A stretch of 64,000 nt of DNA from Bacteroidota bacterium (lineage in GTDB: Bacteria > Bacteroidota > Bacteroidia > Bacteroidales > Lentimicrobiaceae), in assembly GCA_009773515.1 (NCBI GenBank), contig WSXX01000007.1, positions 1-64,000 of the forward strand, written 5' to 3'. The position numbers were made by a program, and so were the translations under genes. Of this stretch, positions 45,530 through 53,522 are shown in pieces (the first letter of the stretch is position 1; each line of letters opens with the position of its first letter). A model generated the notes under the pieces. The model was not told the origin of the DNA, did not search any database, and saw only the letters and a program-made list of their open reading frames with translations.

Positions 45530-46306
45530 TCATTTTCCCAATATTCTTTTTGTCTGTCTGATTAAATTAACTAATAACTCTTCCTTTTCATTCATATCCA
45601 TTTTAGATACAGGTTTATCAGGTGAATTCATAGCCTGAAACTTATTTAATGCTCCAAAACTCTCAAATAAACATGGCTTCAATATTAATGTTAAAATAAC
45701 GGCTCCTTCTTCTTCAGCGGCCGTTAATAGCGGTGGAAGCTCATTTGTTGCAATAAAATCAGAACCTAAGAAATCAGTGCTAACTAAAAGAATTGCAATT
45801 TTAGTTTCATCAATGGCTTTTTTTATTTCTTCTTTCCATTTTTGTCCTGGAAAAATCATAGTATCATCCCAATAGTCAATATCTTTCAAAAAGGGTTTAA
45901 AATGTCTTTGGATGTCCGTAAGAAACTCTTTGTCAAAATGGCTATAGCTTATAAATACTTTAATCCTTGGTTTATTATTTTTGGGGTGAAACTTCTGTCG
46001 TGCAACAGTAGGAAGTGTTTCAAGTTCTTGGTTTATATAAAAAAGTATCTTTTCAGCGTTAATCTCAAAAATACACGTAGGACTTTGTTCTCCACCATGA
46101 GATTTGTTTCGATGTACTTGTAGGTTTTCTCTTAAATTAAGTTCAATTTCGTCAAGGAAAATTGCCTTGCTTTCAGATGTATAAAAATCCCTGAGCCTAT
46201 CCTTTATTATATGAAAATCATCAATTGCATTCCTTCTATTAGAGCGATTAATATAATGTTCAGTAAATTCTTTTGCTTCATTTCTAATTAAAGGTTCATT
46301 ATCCAT
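45530..46306 (-). CDS. TIR domain protein
   Basis: Start taken at ATG 46306 (MDNEPLIRNEAKEFTEHYIN); an upstream ATG at 46345 adds 13 residues lying within the leader repeat. 258 residues. An unclassified N-terminal region (1-110) precedes a TIR domain (about 113-250): RIKVFISYSHFDKEFLTDIQ, DYWDDTMIFPGQKWKEEIKK, ILLVSTDFLGSDFIATNELP. The Glu in TNELPP (about 189) occupies the place of the NAD-cleaving Glu of TIR NADases. Bacterial TIR proteins usually deplete NAD or make a cyclic ADP-ribose signal on phage infection. The neighbouring HEPN-motif gene makes a two-gene unit behind promoter-leader copy B. Confidence 0.85.
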   Translation of the reverse strand: MDNEPLIRNEAKEFTEHYINRSNRRNAIDDFHIIKDRLRDFYTSESKAIFLDEIELNLRENLQVHRNKSHGGEQSPTCIFEINAEKILFYINQELETLPTVARQKFHPKNNKPRIKVFISYSHFDKEFLTDIQRHFKPFLKDIDYWDDTMIFPGQKWKEEIKKAIDETKIAILLVSTDFLGSDFIATNELPPLLTAAEEEGAVILTLILKPCLFESFGALNKFQAMNSPDKPVSKMDMNEKEELLVNLIRQTKRILGK

Positions 46307-46342
46307 GGTTCTAAGGTTTTGTTCGATTCTTAAAATTATCAC

Positions 46343-46437
46343 CAACGAGTATTTATATGCAACACTGCGCGCATATCTGACTTGTCTTCACACTAAAACC
46401 AATAAACAAATCAGATTATCGCACCAAATATAACAAC
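46343..46437 (-). promoter_or_regulatory. Promoter-leader element, copy B (upstream of TIR-HEPN)
   Basis: Minus strand: GTTGTTATATTTGGTGCGAT, AATCTGATTTG, then GACAAGTCAGATATGCGCGC, AGTGTTGCATATAAATACTC, GTTGG. The -7 box is the complement of 46425-46432. Inside the leader, ATATGC and GCATAT can pair, enclosed by CAAGT/ACTCG. It ends 37 nt before the TIR start. Confidence 0.65.
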
Positions 46438-46559
46438 TTTTTAAATATCCAGGTTATCCACACCGGCCTATCAATTCACCCATTGGATTAAAAAACCGGC
46501 AAAACACAATGCATAGATAACCGACAGAACATAGTGAATTGCAAATTCAATAATGTTGA

Positions 46560-46629
46560 AAGCGGAATTGCAACCGACCGAAGGGAGCCCTCCAAAGGCG
46601 GGCAGGCTCAGCGAAGCTAAATTCCGCTT
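46560..46629. repeat. AAGCGGAATT hairpin (gap between TIR and toxin genes)
   Basis: Perfect 10-bp arms AAGCGGAATT (46560-46569) and AATTCCGCTT (46620-46629) around a 50-nt GC-rich centre with CCGAAGGGAG and GGGCAGGCTCAGCGAAGC. Shorter forms are at 47809-47832 and 48720-48742. In each gap this hairpin precedes the promoter-leader in the reading direction of the minus-strand genes. Confidence 0.7.
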
Positions 46630-46640
46630 AGCCGGGATTT

Positions 46641-46988
46641 TTAATAGTTTTCTATTGTTAAAACTTTCGAAAGTGCATCTTTTATTTCTTCAAGATTGTT
46701 GGAGGAAATTCTTCCAATTTTTTTTATGAATCTTTCCTCAGATATTGACCTGATTTGGAAACAATCAACTGCTGATTCTTTTGATAAGTTGTTATGGTTG
46801 TCAGGTTTTATATAAACCATCCAGGGAGCTATTTCAAATTTTTCTTTCCAATCAGTGACAGGAACTATGATTTTTAATGGCAGTTTTCCAAGAGAATTAT
46901 CATTAACAATAACAGCAGGTCTTATTTTCTTAATTTCAGCTCCTAAAGTAGGGTCGAGATTGATTAACCAGATTTCACTTTGTTTCAT
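46641..46988 (-). CDS. MazF/PemK-type endoribonuclease toxin
   Basis: Start chosen at ATG 46988 (MKQSEIWLINLDPTLGAEIK); the track ORF adds 11 codons inside the upstream gene. 115 residues. The PemK/MazF fold is clear from EIWLINLDPTLGAEIKKIRP, AVIVNDNSLGKLPLKIIVPV and RSISEERFIKKIG. These toxins cut mRNA at short motifs. The gene overlaps the antitoxin gene by 14 nt. Confidence 0.9.
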   Translation of the reverse strand: MKQSEIWLINLDPTLGAEIKKIRPAVIVNDNSLGKLPLKIIVPVTDWKEKFEIAPWMVYIKPDNHNNLSKESAVDCFQIRSISEERFIKKIGRISSNNLEEIKDALSKVLTIENY

Positions 46989-47187
46989 AAAATTCTTCAT
47001 AATCAAGTTGAGTAAAAGCAATTAATTCCTCGTCATTCTTGTAGTCCTCAAAAAGAGATTCGGCTGCTTTTACCATCCTATTTCTTGTTTCGCTTTCTAT
47101 AATTGTTTTCAAAGTTCTTTCAACTATAAGCATTCTTTTGCTTACAGGAAGTTTTCTGATTGCTCTGATAATGTCTCTTGTTTCCAT
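46975..47187 (-). CDS. Antitoxin of the MazF/PemK module
   Basis: 70 residues from ATG 47187 (METRDIIRAIRKLPVSKRML); the track start adds eight codons. Small, charged and helical with an acidic C terminus (FEDYKNDEELIAFTQLDYEE) suited to covering a MazF groove. No DNA-binding fold is certain. Translationally coupled to the toxin. It lies 37 nt downstream of the DinD fragment. Confidence 0.78.
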   Translation of the reverse strand: METRDIIRAIRKLPVSKRMLIVERTLKTIIESETRNRMVKAAESLFEDYKNDEELIAFTQLDYEEFYETK

Positions 47188-47224
47188 AATTCGAACTATT
47201 CCTTTCTGCAAAGATAAAGTTTTT

Positions 47225-47632
47225 TCAGGTCGTAATCAAAGCTCCACTATTCGGCATTTCTCTTATCCAACTGGCTCTGCGGGTTTGTACTGCAAAATAG
47301 TTTTGAGCAAAGGCAATTTCTTCTTTTCGGCTATCGCCATTTTGAGCAATGAGATAACAGGCATAACGTGTCAAAAGTATGTCATCTATTTCTTTTTCAG
47401 CACCTTTTGGCATGGGTATCGTTTTCCTGACGTCAGGAAAATGATAAACCACTTCCTCTCCTGCATTGTTACATGAGTCTTTAGCTTTTTGGATTACCTT
47501 TTCAAAGTTCTCCCATTTGCTGTAACCTAATAAAGATTGTAATTCACGTGCACTCCAACATTCAACACCTTCTAACTCAGAGGCAGCGGCTTCAAATTGG
47601 GAAAATAAATTATTAATTTCGTCAGACTTCAT
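47225..47632 (-). pseudogene. dinD: Truncated DinD (DNA-damage-inducible protein D)
   Basis: 135 codons match the N-terminal half of DinD: VECWSARELQSLLGYSKWEN, YHFPDVRK, LTRYACYLIAQNGDSRKEEI, AFAQNYFAVQTRR. DinD is normally about twice this length. After QTRR the reading departs from the family (ASWIREMPNSGALITT) and stops. The C-terminal half is missing and a toxin-antitoxin pair follows, so the join is a recombination scar. The shortened protein may still be made from the TATATTTG promoter at 47677-47684. Confidence 0.8.
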
Positions 47633-47676
47633 TAGCTTGATTTTATGGTATAAATTATCAGTATTTGTTCAAGTGT

Positions 47677-47684
47677 CAAATATA
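47677..47684 (-). promoter_or_regulatory. -7 box TATATTTG upstream of the DinD fragment
   Basis: Complement of CAAATATA, 45 nt before the ATG at 47632. The surrounding DNA does not match the promoter-leader repeat. The track ORF 47637-47834 on the plus strand has no support. Confidence 0.4.
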
Positions 47685-47808
47685 AAACAATTCAAGGATA
47701 GACACAAAGTCATTCTCGAACAATGGAGACCAAATAATTTGCTTAGGCATGATAAATTTCCTGAGAATTTCGGACATAACTTTTTCGTTGGTAACAAAAT
47801 AGTGTTTA

Positions 47809-47832
47809 AAGCGGAATTGCAAAATCCCGCTT
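47809..47832. repeat. AAGCGGAATT hairpin downstream of the acetyltransferase gene
   Basis: AAGCGGAATT (47809-47818), tight loop GCAA, AATCCCGCTT (47823-47832), followed by AGCACGGGCTGAACACC. It lies ~50 nt after the acetyltransferase stop, so it may also act as its terminator. Confidence 0.65.
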
Positions 47833-47881
47833 AGCACGGGCTGAACACCAAATATTTTATATTGTGCGATAACGGTTGTTC

Positions 47882-48481
47882 TTATTCAAACTTGTAATTC
47901 TTGTAATAATACTGTCTATCGTCATCTGTTATTTCTCTTAATACTTTACAAGGGTTTCCTACTGCAATTACATTATATGGAATGTCTTTTGTAACCACAC
48001 TTCCAGAACCTATTACTGAATTCATTCCTATTGTAACACCTGGATTTATCACAACATTTCCACCAATCCAAACATTGTTTCCAATATTTATTGGAAAAGC
48101 ATACTCATATTCCTGGTTTCTCATTTCATGATGCAGTGGATGTCCCGCTGTATATAACCCAACATTTGGACCTATATAAACGTTATCACCAATCGAGACT
48201 TTCGCACAATCAAGGATAATCAAATTGTAATTTGAATAGAAATTCTCCCCAATTTCTATATTATATCCATAATCACAGCGGAAAGGTGGTTCAATAAAAA
48301 ATTTATTTGTCGTTTTGCCTAAGAGGTTTACTAATATTTTATTTCGTTTCTTAATTTGATTTGGTCGCAAAGAATTAAACTCAAAAATCATTTCTTTTGC
48401 ATGTTGCCTTTCTGTTAATAACTCATCGCTAAAAGCATTATATGGCATTCCAGAAATCATTTTTTCCTTTTCACTTATCAT
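47882..48481 (-). CDS. Maltose/galactoside O-acetyltransferase-like hexapeptide protein
   Basis: 199 residues. N-terminal EKMISGMPYNAFSDELLTER is the Maa-family lead, and the left-handed beta-helix follows in hexapeptides (NIEIGENFYSN, VSIGDNVYIGPNVGLYTAGH, GGNVVINPGVTIGMNSVIGS). The catalytic His is in TAGHPLHHE (about 115). It acetylates a sugar hydroxyl with acetyl-CoA. Physiological substrate unknown. It sits in the accessory island behind promoter-leader copy A. Confidence 0.9.
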   Translation of the reverse strand: MISEKEKMISGMPYNAFSDELLTERQHAKEMIFEFNSLRPNQIKKRNKILVNLLGKTTNKFFIEPPFRCDYGYNIEIGENFYSNYNLIILDCAKVSIGDNVYIGPNVGLYTAGHPLHHEMRNQEYEYAFPINIGNNVWIGGNVVINPGVTIGMNSVIGSGSVVTKDIPYNVIAVGNPCKVLREITDDDRQYYYKNYKFE

Positions 48482-48529
48482 AATAAATCCCGTTTTTTGT
48501 TATGCTATTCAATTTCTCAAGAATAACCT

Positions 48530-48625
48530 CTAACGAGTAAATATTCTCAACACTGCGTAGATCTGACTCGCCTTCAATCGGAAACCAATGCTACAAATCA
48601 GATCACCGCATCAAATATAACAACA
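48530..48625 (-). promoter_or_regulatory. Promoter-leader element, copy A (upstream of acetyltransferase)
   Basis: Minus strand: ATGTTGTTATATTTGATGCG, GTGATCTGATTTGTA, GGCGAGTCAGATCTACGCAG, TGTTGAGAATATTTACTCGT, TAG. -7 box is the complement of 48612-48619. CGAGT and ACTCG can close a hairpin. It ends 49 nt before the start codon. A GU-pairing AAGTGGAATT hairpin lies further up at 48720-48742. Confidence 0.65.
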
Positions 48626-48794
48626 TTTTAATATCCAGGCTGTCCTATTGGCCTTTCATTTCATCCATTGGATTAAAAAACCGGCAGAATACATTGAACT
48701 GCAAATTCAATGGTATTTAAAGTGGAATTGCAAATTCTGCTTAGCCAGGCAGAAATATCTGCAAGGTTATTCCGAAACGCCGGCCACCCCATAA

Positions 48795-48824
48795 AAAAAA
48801 GGCCACCATCAGGTGACCTTTTTT
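48795..48824. terminator. Bidirectional Rho-independent terminator
   Basis: AAAAAAGGCCACC, loop ATCA, GGTGACCTTTTTT. The stem is G/C-rich inside with A/T runs outside, so it can stop transcripts from either side. It ends the 48842-50545 gene and insulates the accessory island. Confidence 0.8.
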
Positions 48825-48841
48825 GCATATTTAAAAGACGT

Positions 48842-50545
48842 TTAATTTGATGCGCTAACCACTACCCTGCTGATTTCCCAGGTGCCGGCTTTGGCAGTAG
48901 TGCTTACGTATTTGAATGCAATGCGGATATCAGATCCTTCAAATGCAGCAAGACTTATCTGGCTGGTATTTACAAATGTCCAGGCACTGCCGGTTGAACG
49001 GGTAAAGCCTGTAAGCTGTGTCCAGGTTGCGTCATTCGGATTGTCTGTTCCGTTGTAATTGGTTGAAACAAATACCTTGGTATCTTCAAGATTGTTCACA
49101 AAATTTACGGCTTCGCGGAACATAAGTTCAACTCCGGTTTTACCCGCCAGTGAAATTACCGGTGAAATAAGCCAGTCTTCGTTTACAAAGTAATTCGGAG
49201 CCACATAACCTGTCATGGTTACACAACCACCATCGTAAGTATCGCCGAACCATTTCTGATCACCTAGTACACTATATTCAGTAAATGAGCCCAGAGTCTG
49301 GTTAAACTCCTCGGTAAAGAATCCTGTGGCCGGAACTACACCACTGCCATCAAGCCAGTAACCGGTAAGGTTTTTAACGCCGGGTTGTGAAAAGTAGGTT
49401 TCAAGAGTACCGAGTACTTTTACCTGTTTGCCTTTATTGCCAGGTTTTGATACCAGATTTAGTGCATCACGGATAGTACCTGAAGGCAGCTGAACCGGCA
49501 TGCAGTTGGCAAGGTTGGCTTCATCGGCTGATGCAGCAATCAAAAGGTTGGTATTGGTTATAAATGGCCCTGAAAAATTAGGTACATTCTGATCGCCAAC
49601 ATCAATGGTTCCAACAATATAACCCTGCACCCAGGCAGGATCTGAACCCGAAGATGCCATAGCCCTTACAATATCATATGGATCTGCAAAAGTACCGGTG
49701 CCGCTTCCCGGAGGAGGAGGTGCAACGCCGCCAAACTCTTTCACATCGTCTTTGCTGCGGAGGGTAAACTGCCAGGTAGTGCCGAAAGCAGTAAGAATGC
49801 CTTCAACTGTTCCGTATCCACCAGGTAGTGTGTCGCTGGCGAAATTGCAATATTTGCTGGTACGAACGGTGATACTCTTTCCGCTCTGATCTATCAGTGT
49901 GCGATTGGTGTTGTCAACATTTTGCGGAGCAAACATTTCACCTACTTCCACAAAGCGGACATTTTCAAGCTTCACAAGTGTGCTCATGCGGGGCTCTTTT
50001 ACGATATCAGCAGAAGCTGTTGGTAATGACGCCAGATTCAAGGGAGTGGCAACTGGAGGAGTTCCGGGAATGCTATCGCGAAACAAATGAGCCGAAATGA
50101 ATGTTTCCGGCAATCGGCCGATATTGCCACCAAAGATATAACCAAGCTGAACAAGATTGTTGTAGTCGCCGATGTACATGCCCTTGGTCTTAATAAAAAG
50201 CCGCTGACCGAGTTTGTACTCATTGTACAAGGAATTTTTATCAAGCGCCAGTTCAATGGCACCGGTTGCATCCTGAATCACCATTTTTTTGTAAAGGTTA
50301 CCACTTTCATCATTCGCTACAACAATACCGCTGATAATGATGTCTTTGTCAATCAGGGTAAGGGCACGGCTCAGGGTATCGAGGTAATAATTTTTAAGCT
50401 GAAGAATGGTCCGGTTGGCTTCAAAGTCAACTTTTGGGATAATAATAGGCGGTTGTTCAAATTCGCCATCCACACATGAAGTGAAAGGAGTTGAGGCTAG
50501 TACAATAAATACGCCTGCGAGAATTAATTGCCAGATCTTTTTCAT
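48842..50545 (-). CDS. DUF5689 / OB-fold / choice-of-anchor J lipoprotein
   Basis: 567 residues. Lipoprotein signal ending FTSC (Cys about 24). First comes a DUF5689-like region (about 60-275: IISGIVVANDESGNLYKKMV, IELALDKNSL, FIKTKGMYIGD). A second OB-fold-like domain follows a PPPPGSGTGTFADPYD linker (WVQGYIVGTIDVG, KVLGTLETYF). The C-terminal choice-of-anchor J domain (about 410-567) contains NEDWLISPVISL and TWEISRVVV. Surface-exposed by family habit. It follows the TonB receptor gene by 28 nt. OB folds plus a nearby secreted nuclease suggest nucleic-acid binding, an inference. Confidence 0.8.
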   Translation of the reverse strand: MKKIWQLILAGVFIVLASTPFTSCVDGEFEQPPIIIPKVDFEANRTILQLKNYYLDTLSRALTLIDKDIIISGIVVANDESGNLYKKMVIQDATGAIELALDKNSLYNEYKLGQRLFIKTKGMYIGDYNNLVQLGYIFGGNIGRLPETFISAHLFRDSIPGTPPVATPLNLASLPTASADIVKEPRMSTLVKLENVRFVEVGEMFAPQNVDNTNRTLIDQSGKSITVRTSKYCNFASDTLPGGYGTVEGILTAFGTTWQFTLRSKDDVKEFGGVAPPPPGSGTGTFADPYDIVRAMASSGSDPAWVQGYIVGTIDVGDQNVPNFSGPFITNTNLLIAASADEANLANCMPVQLPSGTIRDALNLVSKPGNKGKQVKVLGTLETYFSQPGVKNLTGYWLDGSGVVPATGFFTEEFNQTLGSFTEYSVLGDQKWFGDTYDGGCVTMTGYVAPNYFVNEDWLISPVISLAGKTGVELMFREAVNFVNNLEDTKVFVSTNYNGTDNPNDATWTQLTGFTRSTGSAWTFVNTSQISLAAFEGSDIRIAFKYVSTTAKAGTWEISRVVVSASN

Positions 50546-50573
50546 ATTGTTGTTTTATTTTTTTTGTTGCTGA

Positions 50574-53309
50574 TTAAAAACGGAAACCGATGTTAAGGAA
50601 GAAAGTCCTGCCATAATAATAGAAGTATTTTGACGGGAATTTATCAACATTCTTCTTCTCAAAGTCAAAACGCATCTGTTCATATCCTCCGGTAATAATT
50701 TCCTGATTATCGAGAATATTGCTTACGCTGAAATTCAGATTAAGGTAATACTTATCCATTATGCGGAATGATTTGCCAATTGAAGCATCAAGGGTCATTC
50801 CGCTGGGCAGTTTCTCCTGATTGATAATTTCTGATATTACTTCATCATCAGCGCTGGTTAATCCGGAAAGGGCAGATGAAGTTCTGCGTTCAGGATTAGA
50901 ATCGAGGTAAATGTTGTCGTAATAATTTACATTCACATCAACAAAAAGAAAACCGGGTCCCATATATTTTAATCCAACAGAAGCTGCCGTTTGCGGTGTT
51001 CCGGAGACATAAAAATATTTATTGTAGATTTTTTTTGTGATGTCAGGCACCGAGCCGTTTTCAACAGTTATGGCAGCAGTGGCATGGTTTGTATAACGGT
51101 AATTGCCAAAATTCGCGGCAGCAACAGCCGAAAAAGCTGAGGTCAGTTTTACTTCAGCACCTGCTTCAATTCCCTGATGTACCTTGCTGATGTTGTACAT
51201 GGCATGGTTTACGAAGGTGCGGAGCGAATCGTGGTAAAAGCTGTTGATTTCGTTGGTGTTGATGAAATATGTGTGATAAACAGTAAAACGTGCTTTTACC
51301 GATGGGGTGCGCATGTGATAACTTAATTCACCACTCACAATTTCTTCGCTGGACAGGTAGGGAATAACTGCATCGCGCACACGGCTTGAAAGGTAAGAGT
51401 TCCTGATATTCGGAGCTCTGGTAATAAAGGCTGCATTTAATTCAAGGTAATGCCTTCCGCTGATTTTGTAAGTAGCTCCGCCTTTTAGCGAGTAATTAAT
51501 GAAATTGTACTTTTTCCCTTCTCCAAACGAAGCCTCAGGATAACGTCCATTGCGCATCAATCCTTCGCGCCAGAAGGTTGTGTATGACAACTGAAGTCCA
51601 CCATACATATCAACTTTCTGTGATGAAGCTTTTACTATCCCCCACAGGGTTCCGCTGTTTTGGTGAAGTTTATAGTCGTATCCGAACTTGTCGCCAACAC
51701 CGATGATTCTGTTTGGATTGTTCAGGTCATTCTGGGCTATGGTATCATTTCCTGAAAAGTCTCTTTCGGCAAACTGATCAATATCCAGCCAAAAGTTGCC
51801 TCCCAGCAAATCATGAAGTGTTTTGTAAAAACTTCCGGTGTTTCGTGAATATTCAACGCCTCCTGAAAATGAGATGCTGTCGCTGATTTCATGATTCAGA
51901 ACCGAAGTAAAGTTAAATTGCTGCTGATCGTTATGGCGGTTCTCAATGGAATAACGCGCCTGTTTGCCTTCAAGGTTTGAAAGATAGTTGATCTGATACA
52001 ATTTATCCCAGTTGACCTGTCGTGTATTGTCATCGTTCAGCCAGTTGTTTGTTATGTTCTGCGCGATTTCCGGGCTATAGTAGGTTACATCAGGATCATT
52101 GCCTTCTGTCGGGAAATAACTTGGCAGATAGCGGTAATAGTCAGGTCTTGGATCTGCAGCATTGTACCAGTTCAACGCGGTTGTTCCGGTTTCCCCGAAA
52201 AGGTAGGAGGCTGAGCTGATCAATTCGGTTTTGTCGGAAGGTGTCCAGTAATGGTTCAAAATTATAATCGGCTGATTCATGATGCGTTGCCGTGCATTTC
52301 TTATTTCTCCATTCTGGTAACCCCAGTTTGGATTGTAGTAATTGCTTCCGGTGAGATCATAAACTTCCTGGGTTGAACCACCTTGCATTCCACGTTTTAC
52401 CGGAGCTACAAAAGCAGTTAATGCCAGGCTGTGCTTATCGCTGAGCTTGCGTTCAATTCCAAGAAATCCGGCCCATGCATCGTAATAAGTACCTTCAACA
52501 AAACCTCCGTTTCCCCAACGCCTCGACCCACTTGCAGTAACGGCCCATCCGTTGTCCATCATTCCGGTAGAATGTGTGAACATAAGGCGGTTGGTGTAGG
52601 TGCGGTTGGTCATGCTGTATGTTAACTTGGTCTGAGCCCTGTGTTGCGAAGCACGTGTAATTATGTTGGTTACACCGCCTATACCTCCGAAAGAGAAGTT
52701 TGAAGGTGCCAGTCCGTTTACCGAAACTTTGTTACGGGTGGCATCGTTCAGTCCGCCCCATAAGGCCCATGTTGTGCGTCCGGTTTCTACATCACTTATG
52801 GAGGTGTTGCCAATGTAGGTACCACCCAGATCATTGTCGTAGCCACGCATTCTGAAATAGGCAGGACCGAATGTAAAAGAAGCTATTCGGGCAAACACAT
52901 CATTTGACGAACTCAGCAGACCTGATATGTTCTGCCCTTTCGAGTCATCGTCTGAATCGGATGAAATGCTTATTTCAGATAATCCTCCGCTTGAAAGATC
53001 ACTTGCATAAGTCGGAGTCATTTTTATTGTTCCCAGGTTTGTTGATTCGCCAACATTAACAAACTGGCTAATGTTTTCGTAACCTGAAAGAATAAATTCA
53101 ACAACCACATCACCACTTGCTACGCCGGTAATGCTAAATAGTCCTTCGCCATCGGTAAATGTTTGCTGAGTAGCAACCTTAACCGTAACAGAGGGCAATG
53201 GCCTGTCGGTTTCTGCATCAGCCACTCTGCCCATAATGTTGCCGGTTTGAGCATACAAACCAAGCAGCGGGCTGAAGGCCAGCAGTAAAATCAGTAACTT
53301 TTTGTTCAT
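50574..53309 (-). CDS. TonB-dependent outer-membrane receptor (module 3)
   Basis: Start at ATG 53309 (MNKKLLILLLAFSPLLGLYA, signal peptide before QTGN); the track ORF adds 20 codons. 911 residues. Regulatory domain IMGRVADAETDRPLPSVTVK, plug with IYNTSI-like FRMRGYDNDLGGTYIGNTSI and GGIGGVTNIITRAS, barrel ending YYGRTFFLNIGFRF (terminal Phe). Its plug lacks the RGG.P motif of modules 1 and 2, so it is a different subgroup. It is in an operon with the DUF5689 lipoprotein and divergent from a secreted nuclease. Ligand unknown. Confidence 0.88.
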   Translation of the reverse strand: MNKKLLILLLAFSPLLGLYAQTGNIMGRVADAETDRPLPSVTVKVATQQTFTDGEGLFSITGVASGDVVVEFILSGYENISQFVNVGESTNLGTIKMTPTYASDLSSGGLSEISISSDSDDDSKGQNISGLLSSSNDVFARIASFTFGPAYFRMRGYDNDLGGTYIGNTSISDVETGRTTWALWGGLNDATRNKVSVNGLAPSNFSFGGIGGVTNIITRASQHRAQTKLTYSMTNRTYTNRLMFTHSTGMMDNGWAVTASGSRRWGNGGFVEGTYYDAWAGFLGIERKLSDKHSLALTAFVAPVKRGMQGGSTQEVYDLTGSNYYNPNWGYQNGEIRNARQRIMNQPIIILNHYWTPSDKTELISSASYLFGETGTTALNWYNAADPRPDYYRYLPSYFPTEGNDPDVTYYSPEIAQNITNNWLNDDNTRQVNWDKLYQINYLSNLEGKQARYSIENRHNDQQQFNFTSVLNHEISDSISFSGGVEYSRNTGSFYKTLHDLLGGNFWLDIDQFAERDFSGNDTIAQNDLNNPNRIIGVGDKFGYDYKLHQNSGTLWGIVKASSQKVDMYGGLQLSYTTFWREGLMRNGRYPEASFGEGKKYNFINYSLKGGATYKISGRHYLELNAAFITRAPNIRNSYLSSRVRDAVIPYLSSEEIVSGELSYHMRTPSVKARFTVYHTYFINTNEINSFYHDSLRTFVNHAMYNISKVHQGIEAGAEVKLTSAFSAVAAANFGNYRYTNHATAAITVENGSVPDITKKIYNKYFYVSGTPQTAASVGLKYMGPGFLFVDVNVNYYDNIYLDSNPERRTSSALSGLTSADDEVISEIINQEKLPSGMTLDASIGKSFRIMDKYYLNLNFSVSNILDNQEIITGGYEQMRFDFEKKNVDKFPSKYFYYYGRTFFLNIGFRF

Positions 53310-53486
53310 CTGGATTATTTTAGAAAAGATATTTTCGGATCTGTTAGAGAAAAGGGTACAATATCCCAATCTATAATTAGGTGCAAAAGAACAAAATTTT
53401 ATGGTTGAAAATCCGTTTAGTTGTAAATTTTAGGTTAAGTCGGCTTTTTGAATGACGATGTTTGGTTTATCCAGCATGAATATCAA

Positions 53487-53494
53487 TATCTTTG
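53487..53494 (+). promoter_or_regulatory. -7 box TATCTTTG for the secreted nuclease gene
   Basis: Fits TAnnTTTG, 29 nt before ATG 53523 in the 213-bp divergent gap. Confidence 0.5.
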
Positions 53495-53522
53495 CAGGCT
53501 ATAAAACACTGATTCAACCCCA

